Below are positions 16,834-25,679 of a DNA stretch of 64,000 bases, in pieces. Made by a program: the position numbers and the translations under genes. This stretch comes from Lachnospiraceae bacterium (GTDB taxonomy: Bacteria > Bacillota > Clostridia > Lachnospirales > Lachnospiraceae). The notes under the pieces are model-generated. The model saw only the letters and a list, made by a program, of their open reading frames with translations. It searched no databases and had not been told where the DNA came from. The number at the start of each line of letters is the position of its first letter. The first letter of the stretch is position 1. The stretch covers positions 1 through 64,000 of the forward strand of contig SVEL01000015.1 in NCBI GenBank assembly GCA_015057425.1. Reading direction: 5' to 3'.

Positions 16834-18339
16834 ATGTTTTGCAGTGTAACAGGGGCAGTTGTAACAGGAGTAGAAGGTAAGACCGTTAAAGTAGAAACGG
16901 ACGTAAGTGACGGATTGCCTGTATTTGAAATGGTGGGATTGTTAAGTCCTGAAGTCAGAGAGTCGAAGGAACGTGTAAGGTCGGCTCTTAAAAATATGGG
17001 CATATCAGTTCCTCCTAAAAGAATAACCATCAATTTATCACCGGCAGCTATAAGAAAAGAAGGAACTCAGTTTGACCTACCTATAGCTGTTGGTATTTTG
17101 TGTGCAATCGGAATTATTAATGTGGAAAATGCAAAGGAATATCTTTTTGCGGGAGAATTAAGCCTTAACGGAGATGTTGAAGGAATATGTGGAATTTTAC
17201 CTATAGTGGATGCTGCATACAAAAACGGCTTTAAAAAGTGCATAATTCCGGCAAAAAATATTAATGAAGGCCGTATAGCTGACGGAATTGATGTGATAGG
17301 TGCGGATAATATTGCGCAAGTTATAGCTATAGTTAACGATAACAGTTTCTATGTAGAAAAAAATAAGGAAGAAACAGGCCGTAATACCATTTTGTATGAT
17401 TTTTCTGATGTTTGCGGTCAGGAAAGTGTTATAAGAGCGGCTCTTATAGCTGTATGCGGAATGCATCATCTGCTTATGATTGGAACGCCGGGAAGCGGAA
17501 AAAGTATGATAGCATCAAGGATGCCGTATATTCTGCCGGAACCTGCAAGGGAAGAACTTGTTGAGATAACAAAGATATACAGCGTGTCAGGTAAATTAGA
17601 TACAGATGGTCTTGTTAAGGCAAGACCATTCAGGTCGCCACATCATACGGCCACAACATTATCTCTTGTAGGAGGCGGAAGAAGACCACGGTGCGGAGAA
17701 GTAAGCCTGGCACATAAGGGTATACTGTTTCTTGATGAGCTGGCAGAGTTTAAAGGTGAAACTATAGATGCACTCAGACAGCCGATGGAGGAAAAGAAAG
17801 TGACAATTACAAGGATGGACGGTAATTGTACATTTCCTGCGGATTTTATGCTGGTGGCAGCAAGTAATCCTTGTAAATGCGGTTATTATCCGGACAGAAA
17901 TAAATGCAAATGCAATGAAAGTGATGTAAGAAGATATTTGTCAAGGATAAGCGGACCGATTGTGGACAGAATTGACATATGTGTAAATTCACCTGCAGTG
18001 AAGGCTTCCGATATGGGAAAACAGGGGACTTACAACAGTGCAGATATGAGACGCATAGTAGAAAAGGTAAAAAAGATACAGGAAAACAGATTTAAAGATA
18101 GTGATATTGATTTTAATTCCCAGATGAATCCGGGACACATCAAAAATATGGCTTGTATGACTGAGGGTGCAGAGAGGATACTGAATGACTGCTATGAGAA
18201 AATGTCGCTGACAGCCCGTTCCTACTTTAAAATAATCAAAGTGGCCCGAACTATAGCGGACATGGAAGATTCTGATAATATAGAAGAAAAACATATTGCA
18301 GAAGCTGTAGGGTACAGACTTGACAAGAATATTTTGTAG
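16834..18339 (+). CDS. YifB/ComM-family Mg-chelatase-like AAA+ ATPase
   Basis: A 501-residue protein. The N-terminal ChlI-like ribosomal-S5-fold domain contains GLPVFEMVGL and RITINLSPA (about 25-75). The AAA+ Walker A GTPGSGKSMIA is near 217, the Walker B region GILFLDELAEF near 300, and the sensor/zinc-like cysteine cluster ASNPCKCGYYPDRNKCKC near 350. ComM of this family is a helicase that aids branch migration during natural transformation. The upstream dprA partner supports a DNA-uptake or recombination role. An in-frame ATG at 16777 exists, but GGGACGGAGG precedes the ATG at 16834. Confidence 0.9.
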   Translation: MFCSVTGAVVTGVEGKTVKVETDVSDGLPVFEMVGLLSPEVRESKERVRSALKNMGISVPPKRITINLSPAAIRKEGTQFDLPIAVGILCAIGIINVENAKEYLFAGELSLNGDVEGICGILPIVDAAYKNGFKKCIIPAKNINEGRIADGIDVIGADNIAQVIAIVNDNSFYVEKNKEETGRNTILYDFSDVCGQESVIRAALIAVCGMHHLLMIGTPGSGKSMIASRMPYILPEPAREELVEITKIYSVSGKLDTDGLVKARPFRSPHHTATTLSLVGGGRRPRCGEVSLAHKGILFLDELAEFKGETIDALRQPMEEKKVTITRMDGNCTFPADFMLVAASNPCKCGYYPDRNKCKCNESDVRRYLSRISGPIVDRIDICVNSPAVKASDMGKQGTYNSADMRRIVEKVKKIQENRFKDSDIDFNSQMNPGHIKNMACMTEGAERILNDCYEKMSLTARSYFKIIKVARTIADMEDSDNIEEKHIAEAVGYRLDKNIL

Positions 18340-18348
18340 GGGTGAATT

Positions 18349-19434
18349 ATGGAGAAAATATACTGGCTTTGGCTTTCGGATTTATTTGATTTAAATGTAT
18401 TTAATATGAATTTATTGCTTGGGATATTTGACAGTCCTGAAAATATATATAAATTAAAAGAAAAAACATTATTAAACTCAGGAATAAATGAAACCATTGT
18501 GAATAGAATAATATCGTCAAGAGATGAAAACGAGCTATGTAAAAAGTTCGGAAATATCAGCAGAAAAGGGATTATGTTTTCCTGTTACGGAGATGATGAC
18601 TTTCCTGATTTTAGCAGTCTTGGAATGCTTCAACCCAGGGTTCTTTACTACAAAGGAAGGTTGCCGAAGAAAGATGAAATGACAATTGCTATGGTAGGAG
18701 CAAGAAAATGCTCCGAATATGGTAAAAATGTAGCGATGATGCTTGCAGGACAGGCTGCCCATATAGGAGCATCAGTCGTAAGCGGCCTGGCACTTGGAAT
18801 TGATATGTGGAGTCACAAAGGGACGATAGATAATGGAGGAACAACTTATGCCGTATTGGGATGTGGGACAGACTTGTGCTATCCGGCATATAACGAAAGA
18901 CTTTATGATGAGATAATTGAAAAGGGAGGCGGCATCATATCAGAATACAGACCGGGAACTCCGCCGGCAAAATACAGATTTCCCCTTCGCAACAGAATTA
19001 TAAGTGGTCTGTCACAGAAAGTAATTATCATAGAAGCAAAGAAACAAAGCGGTTCACTTATAACTGCAAAAGCAGCTCTCGAACAGGGAAAGGATGTGTA
19101 TGCCGTACCGGGCAGAATAGGAGATATATTAAGTGAGGGGTGTAACGAACTTATAAAAGAAGGCGCCGGAATCATAACAGATATAGGAGATTTGTTGATT
19201 CAGGGTCAAATTATAATGGAAAATCAAAATGAATATATAGAAAAAAATCTGAACTTGGGGCTTGAAAAAGATTTGCAAGTGTTGTATAGTAGTGTCGATT
19301 TGCTACCAAAATCCATTGATGAGATTGCAATGAAATGTAATATGGACATTGCAGAAGCGGTACGCGGAATGACCTTGTTGCAACTTAAGGGTTTGGTAAA
19401 GGAAAATATTAAAAATTATTATTCAAAAAATTGA
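18349..19434 (+). CDS. dprA: DNA-processing protein DprA
   Basis: Loads RecA on incoming single-stranded DNA. The 361-residue protein has an N-terminal helical SAM-like region, then the Rossmann-like DprA domain (about 105-310): VGARKCSEYG, VVSGLALGIDMWSHKGT, PLRNRIISGLSQKVIIIEA and GSLITAKAALEQGKDVYAVPG. A winged-helix-like end follows. It begins nine bases after yifB and is followed by topA, the common dprA-topA order. Confidence 0.92.
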   Translation: MEKIYWLWLSDLFDLNVFNMNLLLGIFDSPENIYKLKEKTLLNSGINETIVNRIISSRDENELCKKFGNISRKGIMFSCYGDDDFPDFSSLGMLQPRVLYYKGRLPKKDEMTIAMVGARKCSEYGKNVAMMLAGQAAHIGASVVSGLALGIDMWSHKGTIDNGGTTYAVLGCGTDLCYPAYNERLYDEIIEKGGGIISEYRPGTPPAKYRFPLRNRIISGLSQKVIIIEAKKQSGSLITAKAALEQGKDVYAVPGRIGDILSEGCNELIKEGAGIITDIGDLLIQGQIIMENQNEYIEKNLNLGLEKDLQVLYSSVDLLPKSIDEIAMKCNMDIAEAVRGMTLLQLKGLVKENIKNYYSKN

Positions 19435-19468
19435 TTTAGATATATGCAGTGTATCAGAGGGAGAAACA

Positions 19469-21535
19469 ATGGCAAAAAATTTGGTAATAGTGGAATCACC
19501 ATCTAAGATTAAAACTATAAAAAAGTTTTTAGGTAATAACTATGATGTAACCGCATCAAACGGACATATAAGGGATTTGCCAAAAAGTACATTGGGTGTA
19601 GATATTGACAATGATTATGAGCCTAAGTATATAACCATAAGAGGTAAAGGCGATAAGCTTGCAGAATTAAAGAGGCTTGTAAAAAAAGCCGATAAAGTAT
19701 ATCTTGCAACTGACCCTGACCGTGAAGGAGAAGCCATTGCGTGGCATCTTGCACAGGCACTTAAGCTTGATGAAAAGAAAATGCGCAGAATAACATTTAA
19801 TGAAATTACTAAGAATGCTGTTAAGGAATCTCTGAAAAATTCAAGAGATATCGATTTGAATCTTGTAGATGCACAGCAGACAAGACGTATTCTTGACAGA
19901 ATGGTTGGTTACAGAATCAGTCCTGTATTATGGGCTAAGGTTAAGAGAGGATTAAGTGCAGGCCGTGTACAGTCTGTTGCTCTCAGAATGATATGTGACA
20001 GAGAAGAAGAGATAGATGCTTTTATTCCTGATGAATACTGGACATTAGATGCTGTTATAAGTGCTGAAGGTATCAGAAAACCTTTTGAAGCAAAGTTCTA
20101 TGGTACAAAAGATGGAAAAGTAGAAATAGAAGATAAAAATCATCTTAATAAAATTCTTGGTGATGTCAATAAAGCTGATTTTACAGTAAGTGAAGTTAAA
20201 ATGGGTGAACGTGTTAAGAAAGCACCGGTACCGTTTATAACAAGTACATTACAGCAGGAAGCATCAAAAGTGCTTAATTTTGCTACTCAGAAGACTATGA
20301 GAATTGCTCAGCAACTTTATGAAGGTGTAGATATTAAGGGCCAGGGGACTATAGGTCTTATAACTTATCTTCGTACTGATTCTGTAAGAATTGCAGATGA
20401 AGCCGATGCTATGGCAAAAGAATTTATAAAAGACACATATGGTGAAAATTTTGTTGCACAGACTGAAGGCGTCGCAAAGAAAACCGGTAAGATTCAGGAT
20501 GCTCATGAAGCTATAAGACCGACAAATGTAAGCCTTACACCTGCTCTTGTAAAGGAAGATCTTACAAGAGACCAGTTTAAGTTATATCAGCTTATTTGGA
20601 AGAGATTTGTGGCAAGTCGAATGGAAAGTGCCAAGTATGAAACAACTTCCGTGAAGTTTAGTGCGGGAGATTATGTATTTACATCATCCGCATCTAAAGT
20701 TTCATTTGAAGGTTTTATGAGTGTATATACAGAATCTGATGATGAAAAGGAAGAAAATATATCAGGACTTCATGACCTCAAGAAAGGTGATAAAGTAAAT
20801 ATAGAAAGTATAGAAGGCAAGCAGCATTTTACACAGGCTCCTGCTCACTATACCGAAGCAACCCTTGTTAAGTCACTTGAAGAAAAAGGAATCGGTCGTC
20901 CGAGTACTTATGCACCAACCATAACAACAATTCTTGCCAGAAGATATGTTGCGAAGGAAAATAAAAATCTGTATGTAACAGAACTGGGAGAAGCTGTTAA
21001 CAAGATTATGAAAATTGCTTTCCCTGTAATTGTAGATTGCAATTTTACGGCCAATCTTGAATCATTACTTGATGGTATTGGTGAAGGTGAGGTTCAGTGG
21101 AAGAGTGTTGTAAGAAACTTCTATCCGGATTTAAATGAGGCAGTTGTTAATGCTGAAAATGAATTGGAAAAGGTTGATATAAGGGATGAAGAAACTGATG
21201 TTATCTGCGAAGAATGTGGCAGAAACATGGTTATAAAATATGGGCCTCACGGAAGATTTCTTGCCTGCCCGGGATTCCCTGAATGTAAGAATACAAAACC
21301 TTATTTGGAAAAAATCGGGGTTTTATGTCCGAAATGCGGTAAGGATATTGTTCTTAAAAAGACTAAAAAAGGCAGAAAATATTATGGTTGTGAAAGCAAT
21401 CCGGAATGTGATTTTATGTCATGGCAGAAGCCTATCGGGGAAAAGTGTCCTGAGTGTGGAAGCTATATGGTAGAAAAAGGAAGCAAGAAAGTTTGCTCTG
21501 ATGAACAGTGTGGATATGTAACAGACAATAAATAA
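19469..21535 (+). CDS. topA: DNA topoisomerase I
   Basis: A type IA topoisomerase that relaxes negative supercoils. The TOPRIM domain begins with VIVESPSKIKTIKKFLG, and the metal-binding aspartates lie in ATDPDREGEAIAWHL (about 85). The active-site tyrosine is in the GLITYLRTDS motif near residue 300. Three C-terminal zinc-ribbon modules with Cys4 sets run from about residue 575 to 685. The length of 688 fits Clostridia. Confidence 0.95.
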   Translation: MAKNLVIVESPSKIKTIKKFLGNNYDVTASNGHIRDLPKSTLGVDIDNDYEPKYITIRGKGDKLAELKRLVKKADKVYLATDPDREGEAIAWHLAQALKLDEKKMRRITFNEITKNAVKESLKNSRDIDLNLVDAQQTRRILDRMVGYRISPVLWAKVKRGLSAGRVQSVALRMICDREEEIDAFIPDEYWTLDAVISAEGIRKPFEAKFYGTKDGKVEIEDKNHLNKILGDVNKADFTVSEVKMGERVKKAPVPFITSTLQQEASKVLNFATQKTMRIAQQLYEGVDIKGQGTIGLITYLRTDSVRIADEADAMAKEFIKDTYGENFVAQTEGVAKKTGKIQDAHEAIRPTNVSLTPALVKEDLTRDQFKLYQLIWKRFVASRMESAKYETTSVKFSAGDYVFTSSASKVSFEGFMSVYTESDDEKEENISGLHDLKKGDKVNIESIEGKQHFTQAPAHYTEATLVKSLEEKGIGRPSTYAPTITTILARRYVAKENKNLYVTELGEAVNKIMKIAFPVIVDCNFTANLESLLDGIGEGEVQWKSVVRNFYPDLNEAVVNAENELEKVDIRDEETDVICEECGRNMVIKYGPHGRFLACPGFPECKNTKPYLEKIGVLCPKCGKDIVLKKTKKGRKYYGCESNPECDFMSWQKPIGEKCPECGSYMVEKGSKKVCSDEQCGYVTDNK

Positions 21536-21558
21536 TTAACAATAAGTAATCAATGTAT

Positions 21559-21592
21559 AATTGCTGTGACTGTATGGTTGCAGCAATTTTTT
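21559..21592 (+). terminator. Terminator after topA
   Basis: AATTGCTG (21559-21566) pairs with CAGCAATT (21581-21588) and ends in six T. It separates topA from codY. Confidence 0.75.
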
Positions 21593-21619
21593 GACAATTC
21601 TGAAAATATAATTATTTTA

Positions 21620-21648
21620 TTGAATAAAAAGAAGAATTGTTCTATAAT
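21620..21648 (+). promoter_or_regulatory. codY promoter with a CodY-box-like site upstream
   Basis: TTGAAT (21620-21625) and TATAAT (21643-21648) are 17 bases apart. Just upstream, 21594-21608 reads ACAATTCTGAAAATA, which matches 11 of 15 positions of the published CodY consensus (AATTTTCWGAAAATT). This suggests autoregulation. Confidence 0.6.
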
Positions 21649-21700
21649 AATGATGTGAGTTGTAAAAGTGCAACGTTTTTTGAAAGACGAAGGTGAAGAT

Positions 21701-22465
21701 ATGAGCGTACAGTTGCTGGACAAAACAAGAAAAATTAATAAGTTATTACATAATAACAGTACACAGAAGGTTGTGTTTAATGATATCTGTGATGTTATGA
21801 AGGAGACATTAGAGTCCAATATTCTGGTTATCAGTAAAAAAGGTAAAATTCTTGGAGTTGGTAACAGAAAGAGCAGTAAACTTATAGAAGAACTTATAAA
21901 AGGCCGTGTGGGCTCAGTTATAGACAGTATGCTCAATGAAAGACTTTTAAGCATTCTTTCAACCAAGGAAAATGTCAACCTTGCAACTTTAGGATTTAAT
22001 GAAGAAACAAGCAGAGTTTTTAAGGCTATAGCCACACCTATAGAAATAGCCGGAGAAAGACTGGGTACATTGTTCGCTTATAGAGAAAGTACAGAGTACG
22101 GTATAGATGATATTATTCTTTGTGAGTATGGAACAGTCGTTGTCGGTCTTGAGATGTTAAGATCGGTGACGGAAGAAAATGCCGAAGAAGAAAGAAGAGT
22201 GCAGGTTGTTAAATCAGCTTTAAGTACGCTTTCCTACTCGGAACTTGAAGCGGTTGAGTATGTTTTTGCGGAAATGGATGCACCGGAAGGAATTCTTGTT
22301 GCCAGCAAAATAGCTGATAAGGCAGGAATAACAAGGTCAGTTATAGTCAATGCATTAAGGAAACTTGAAAGTGCAGGTATCATAGAATCAAAGTCATCAG
22401 GTATGAAAGGAACTTATATCAAAGTAATTAATGAAGTTATATTTGATGAGCTAAAGAAAAAGTAA
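21701..22465 (+). CDS. codY: GTP- and branched-chain-amino-acid-sensing repressor CodY
   Basis: A global nutrient regulator, 254 residues from the ATG at 21701; the frame is open from a GTG at 21668, but GAAGGTGAAG precedes the ATG and MSVQLLDKTRKINKLL is the family start. An N-terminal GAF domain (about 1-155) senses isoleucine and valine. The C-terminal winged helix contains ASKIADKAGITRSVIVNALRKLESAGIIESKSSGMKGTYI, the most conserved CodY segment. In low-GC Gram-positives it commonly controls motility and metabolism, and it sits directly before the flagellar locus here. Confidence 0.95.
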   Translation: MSVQLLDKTRKINKLLHNNSTQKVVFNDICDVMKETLESNILVISKKGKILGVGNRKSSKLIEELIKGRVGSVIDSMLNERLLSILSTKENVNLATLGFNEETSRVFKAIATPIEIAGERLGTLFAYRESTEYGIDDIILCEYGTVVVGLEMLRSVTEENAEEERRVQVVKSALSTLSYSELEAVEYVFAEMDAPEGILVASKIADKAGITRSVIVNALRKLESAGIIESKSSGMKGTYIKVINEVIFDELKKK

Positions 22466-22528
22466 AATATGCCGATAATATATTTACAGACATAACAAAT
22501 TAATATATTGGCTTATAAAAGGAATTAT

Positions 22529-22573
22529 AAACTACGCCTATACAAAGGGATTTGTAAATAGGGGTAGTTTTTC
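22529..22573 (+). terminator. Terminator after codY
   Basis: AAACTAC-G-CCTAT-ACAAA (22529-22546) pairs with TTTGT-AA-ATAGG-G-GTAGTTT (22551-22570), a 17-pair interrupted stem with a GGGA loop, followed by T residues. Confidence 0.8.
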
Positions 22574-22590
22574 TTGCTTTTGGTAAAAAA

Positions 22591-22604
22591 CACAAGATAT
22601 CGTG
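22591..22604. promoter_or_regulatory. Palindromic operator-like site, copy 1 (flgB side)
   Basis: CACAAGATATCGTG, preceded by AAAAAA and ending about 30 bases before the -35 of the flgB promoter. A nearly identical element lies at 33996-34009 before the motA unit. Both read CACAAGATRTYGTG, so a shared regulator is likely. Confidence 0.55.
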
Positions 22605-22633
22605 ATTGGATTAAAAAAAACCACAAAATGTGC

Positions 22634-22662
22634 TTGATATTTTTATAATAACACTATATAAT
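22634..22662 (+). promoter_or_regulatory. Sigma-A promoter of the first flagellar unit
   Basis: TTGATA (22634-22639) and TATAAT (22657-22662) with 17-base spacing, 61 bases before the flgB ATG. Confidence 0.8.
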
Positions 22663-22723
22663 CAAGAGTAGATTATTATTGCTAAAAATAGAGTCAGTGT
22701 ATGTATTTGGGAAAGGAGATTTT

Positions 22724-23116
22724 ATGATAAACTCAAACGCTTATAATTACATAAATGTATTAGAGAAGGCGGCAGATGCTTCATGGACAAGAAACACACT
22801 TCTCTCAAATAACATCGCCAATGTAGATACACCAAACTACAAGAGACAGGATATATCGTTTAATACATTCCTGTTATCTGAGTTGGAAAGCACAGCGGGC
22901 ACTCTCGGACAGAAGGTTGCAAACGTTAATCTTAATCATCTTGAAGGACACGTTTATACAGATATGTCAGAATTGTCATACAGACTTGATGGAAATAACG
23001 TAGATATTGATACTGAAAATGTTGAACTCGCATCTAACCAGATATTGTATCAGACGTTGATAGAAAGTATGAATTATGAGTTCAATATGTTGAAGTCGGC
23101 ACTTAAGACATCATAG
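22724..23116 (+). CDS. flgB: Flagellar basal-body rod protein FlgB
   Basis: A proximal rod subunit exported through the flagellar type III system. It has 130 residues from the ATG at 22724, which follows GAAAGGAGAT; a longer TTG-initiated frame from 22679 is unlikely. The rod motif LLSNNIANVDTPNYKRQDISF is near residue 28 and the C-terminal helix that packs with the rod is at the end. It is the first gene of the flagellar locus. Confidence 0.93.
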   Translation: MINSNAYNYINVLEKAADASWTRNTLLSNNIANVDTPNYKRQDISFNTFLLSELESTAGTLGQKVANVNLNHLEGHVYTDMSELSYRLDGNNVDIDTENVELASNQILYQTLIESMNYEFNMLKSALKTS

Positions 23117-23151
23117 TAAAGATGATTTATCATCTGTGAAAAGAGGTAATT

Positions 23152-23595
23152 ATGGGAATTTTAACAGCTTTTGATATTAGTGCGTCAGGTATGACGGCAC
23201 AGAGACTTAGAACAGATATAATTTCACAAAACATTGCCAATGTAAACACAACCAATACAGGCGATGGTTCACCATATGTAAGAAAGACAGTTGTCTTCCA
23301 GGAAAAAGGTGAAAGATTTGGTGAAATCCTTGCAGCCAAGACAGGTGCTCTCGGAACAATAGGAACCGGAGTAAGAGTTACAGCTATTGTAGAAGACAAA
23401 GATACAGACTTTGTTATGAAATATGAACCAAACCATCCGGATGCTGATGAGAATGGTTACGTTACATACCCAAATGTAAACATAGTGGAAGAAATGACAA
23501 ACCTTATAGATGCCAGCAGGTCATATGAAGCAAATGTTACGGCATTTGATGCATCTAAAGCAATGGCCATGAAAGGTCTTGAAATAGGACAGTAA
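23152..23595 (+). CDS. flgC: Flagellar basal-body rod protein FlgC
   Basis: A proximal rod subunit of 147 residues. The N-terminal ISASGMTAQRLRTDIISQNIANVNTT and C-terminal MTNLIDASRSYEANVTAFDASKAM helices are the paired coiled-coil ends of axial proteins. The VKYPNVN-type motif appears here as GYVTYPNVNIVEEM. It lies 35 bases after flgB. Confidence 0.94.
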   Translation: MGILTAFDISASGMTAQRLRTDIISQNIANVNTTNTGDGSPYVRKTVVFQEKGERFGEILAAKTGALGTIGTGVRVTAIVEDKDTDFVMKYEPNHPDADENGYVTYPNVNIVEEMTNLIDASRSYEANVTAFDASKAMAMKGLEIGQ

Positions 23596-23627
23596 TAGCT
23601 TGGCTATATGAACGGTAGGAGGAAAAT

Positions 23628-23978
23628 ATGGCAGATATATCAGGAATAGATTTATCAGCACTTAACCCTAACGCATTATCGCGACTTACAAGAGGATACA
23701 ATGCATCTGATGTAAGTAAGATGGGTGAGACGGCTACGGTATCTGAAAATGGCGCGTTTTCACAGATTTTGTCGTCTGCGATGAATCTGATATCAGAGAC
23801 AAACGCATTGTCAAATGCAGCTGAAGAAGCTGAAATAAGTTTTGCCATGGGTGAAACTGAAAGTATACATGATGTTACTGTTGCACAACAGAAAGCATTG
23901 GTATCATTACAGTATACAGTTGCTATTAAAAACGCAGTTTTATCTGCATACAATGAACTTATGAACATGCAGGTATAA
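23628..23978 (+). CDS. fliE: Flagellar hook-basal body protein FliE
   Basis: A 116-residue adapter between the MS ring and the rod. The C-terminal half (IHDVTVAQQKALVSLQYTVAIKNAVLSAYNELMNMQV) is the conserved FliE part. The N-terminal 40 residues are variable. Its place between flgC and fliF is canonical. Confidence 0.92.
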   Translation: MADISGIDLSALNPNALSRLTRGYNASDVSKMGETATVSENGAFSQILSSAMNLISETNALSNAAEEAEISFAMGETESIHDVTVAQQKALVSLQYTVAIKNAVLSAYNELMNMQV

Positions 23979-24022
23979 TATTATAAACACATACAGATTT
24001 TGTATAGGACGGAGTAAGTTTT

Positions 24023-25636
24023 ATGCCACCATTAAACGGAAATGATGTACAGAAAAGAGTACAGGATGCACAAAAGAAAATAGTTGAGTTTTGGAAAAAG
24101 TACGATAAGAAACAGAAAGCACTGATAATAGGTATTTCTTTAGCAGTGGTTGTGGCTCTTATCGTTCTTGCAGTGATTATTTCAAAGCCGAATTATAAGG
24201 AATTGATTACTTGTGATGACTCTCTTGCGGCGGCAGAAGTTAAGGCGGCTCTTGATGAGGGCGGTTTTGATTATGATATTTCCAATAACGGTCTAACATT
24301 CAGTGTAAAAGAAGAAGACTTTAATAACGCAACATATCTTATTGCGCAGGGTGGATATACAGCGTCAGGATATGATTCGACATCTATTGATGATGCATTG
24401 GGCGGAGGGTTCAGTTCAACATCTGAAGATAAGAAGAAGTTATATCAGAAGTATCTTGAAGATAAGATGAAAGCCGTTCTTGAAGGTCTTGATTTTATCA
24501 GTGAAGCGAAAGTAACTTTCAGTATGCCTGATTCTAAGCTTTCAATTCTTGATGATGAAGAAGAAACATCAGTTGCCGTAACATTGAAACTTAAGAGCGC
24601 CGTTCCGGAAGGAAGTGCGGCATCAATGGCAAATTACATAAAAGTGGCAGTAGGTAATGAAACTACAGATAATATAATCATTATTGACAGTATGGGTAAC
24701 AGTATTTTCCATGGCGGAGACGATACATATAAAGGAACCAACATTACCCAGGTTATGATTATGGAAGCTGCATATACACAGAAGTTTATTGATAATATTA
24801 CTAAACTTGTAGCAAGAATTCCATTTTATCAGGCTGTTGCGGTCAGCCCAAATGTCAAAGTTGAAAATACAAACTTTGAAGAAACGAAGACTGTATATGA
24901 AAATGATGATGAAATAAAGTTTAGCGATTATATATATGAGCTTACATCGAATGGAGATGTAGGTGGAATTCCGGGAACGGATTCCAATGATGATGAAACA
25001 TCATATTATATTCCTGACAGTAATGGCGGAACAACAGAGCTTGTTATTAATGAAAACGAATATGCTGTAAGTAGCACGATTACACATACGAAAGGTGATG
25101 TAGGCGAACTTCTTGAAGATGAGTCAAGCATTGCCATTACTCTCAGCCAGTATGTTGTATATAACGAAGAAGAAGTTGAGAAGAGCGGTTTGCTTGGAGA
25201 TATGACATGGGAACAGTTTAAAGAAGCTAACAAGACACCTGTAGCTCTTGAAGTTGATGAGTCTATAGTACAGTTATTTAGAGATGCAACGCTTGAAAAG
25301 TGTACAGTACTTGCGTTCCGTGAACCTGTTTTCTACGATAAGACAGAAGGCGGAAGAACATTTACTGACTGGTTACCAATTATTCTCGCTGTTGTAATTC
25401 TTGGTATGTTGGGATTTGTAGTATGGAGAAGTCTCAGACCTGTTGAAGTTACTGAAGTTGACACAGGTATTTCAGTTGATGAACTTCTTACAGCTACACA
25501 GGAAGCGCAGTCAGTTGCTGAAATCGATGTTAATGAGAAGTCAGAGGTTAGAAAAGCTATTGAGAAGTTTATTGATGATAATCCTGAATCAGCAGCACTT
25601 CTGTTACGTAACTGGCTTAATGAAGAATGGAAATAA
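24023..25636 (+). CDS. fliF: Flagellar MS-ring protein FliF
   Basis: Forms the membrane and supramembrane ring on which the motor and export gate assemble. The 537-residue protein has a first membrane helix at about 35-58 and a second near 452-472 (LPIILAVVILGMLGFVVW). Between them are the ring-building motifs, including YQKYLEDKMKAVLEGLDFISEAKVTFSMP. The C-terminal tail that binds FliG ends in AALLLRNWLNEEWK. An acidic loop near 315-345 is variable in the family. Confidence 0.94.
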   Translation: MPPLNGNDVQKRVQDAQKKIVEFWKKYDKKQKALIIGISLAVVVALIVLAVIISKPNYKELITCDDSLAAAEVKAALDEGGFDYDISNNGLTFSVKEEDFNNATYLIAQGGYTASGYDSTSIDDALGGGFSSTSEDKKKLYQKYLEDKMKAVLEGLDFISEAKVTFSMPDSKLSILDDEEETSVAVTLKLKSAVPEGSAASMANYIKVAVGNETTDNIIIIDSMGNSIFHGGDDTYKGTNITQVMIMEAAYTQKFIDNITKLVARIPFYQAVAVSPNVKVENTNFEETKTVYENDDEIKFSDYIYELTSNGDVGGIPGTDSNDDETSYYIPDSNGGTTELVINENEYAVSSTITHTKGDVGELLEDESSIAITLSQYVVYNEEEVEKSGLLGDMTWEQFKEANKTPVALEVDESIVQLFRDATLEKCTVLAFREPVFYDKTEGGRTFTDWLPIILAVVILGMLGFVVWRSLRPVEVTEVDTGISVDELLTATQEAQSVAEIDVNEKSEVRKAIEKFIDDNPESAALLLRNWLNEEWK

Positions 25637-25679
25637 CATTATACTGATATAATACATAGATTAGAGAAAGGGAAATATC

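Larger units (their letters stand above)
22466..22723 (+). other. Intergenic regulatory region between codY and flgB
   Basis: About 250 bases with no gene: the codY terminator (22529-22573), a palindrome shared with the motA promoter region (22591-22604), a further CACA-AAA-TGTG inverted repeat (22622-22632) abutting the promoter, and the flgB promoter (22634-22662). I see no cyclic-di-GMP riboswitch pattern. Confidence 0.6.

Noticed and set aside
22591-22604. NrdR box
   Set aside because: The shape is similar, but no ribonucleotide reductase or nrdR gene is near, and both copies precede motility units.
22466-22723. Possible cyclic-di-GMP riboswitch before flgB
   Set aside because: The strong structure there is a terminator hairpin of codY; the conserved cores of GEMM-type switches are absent.
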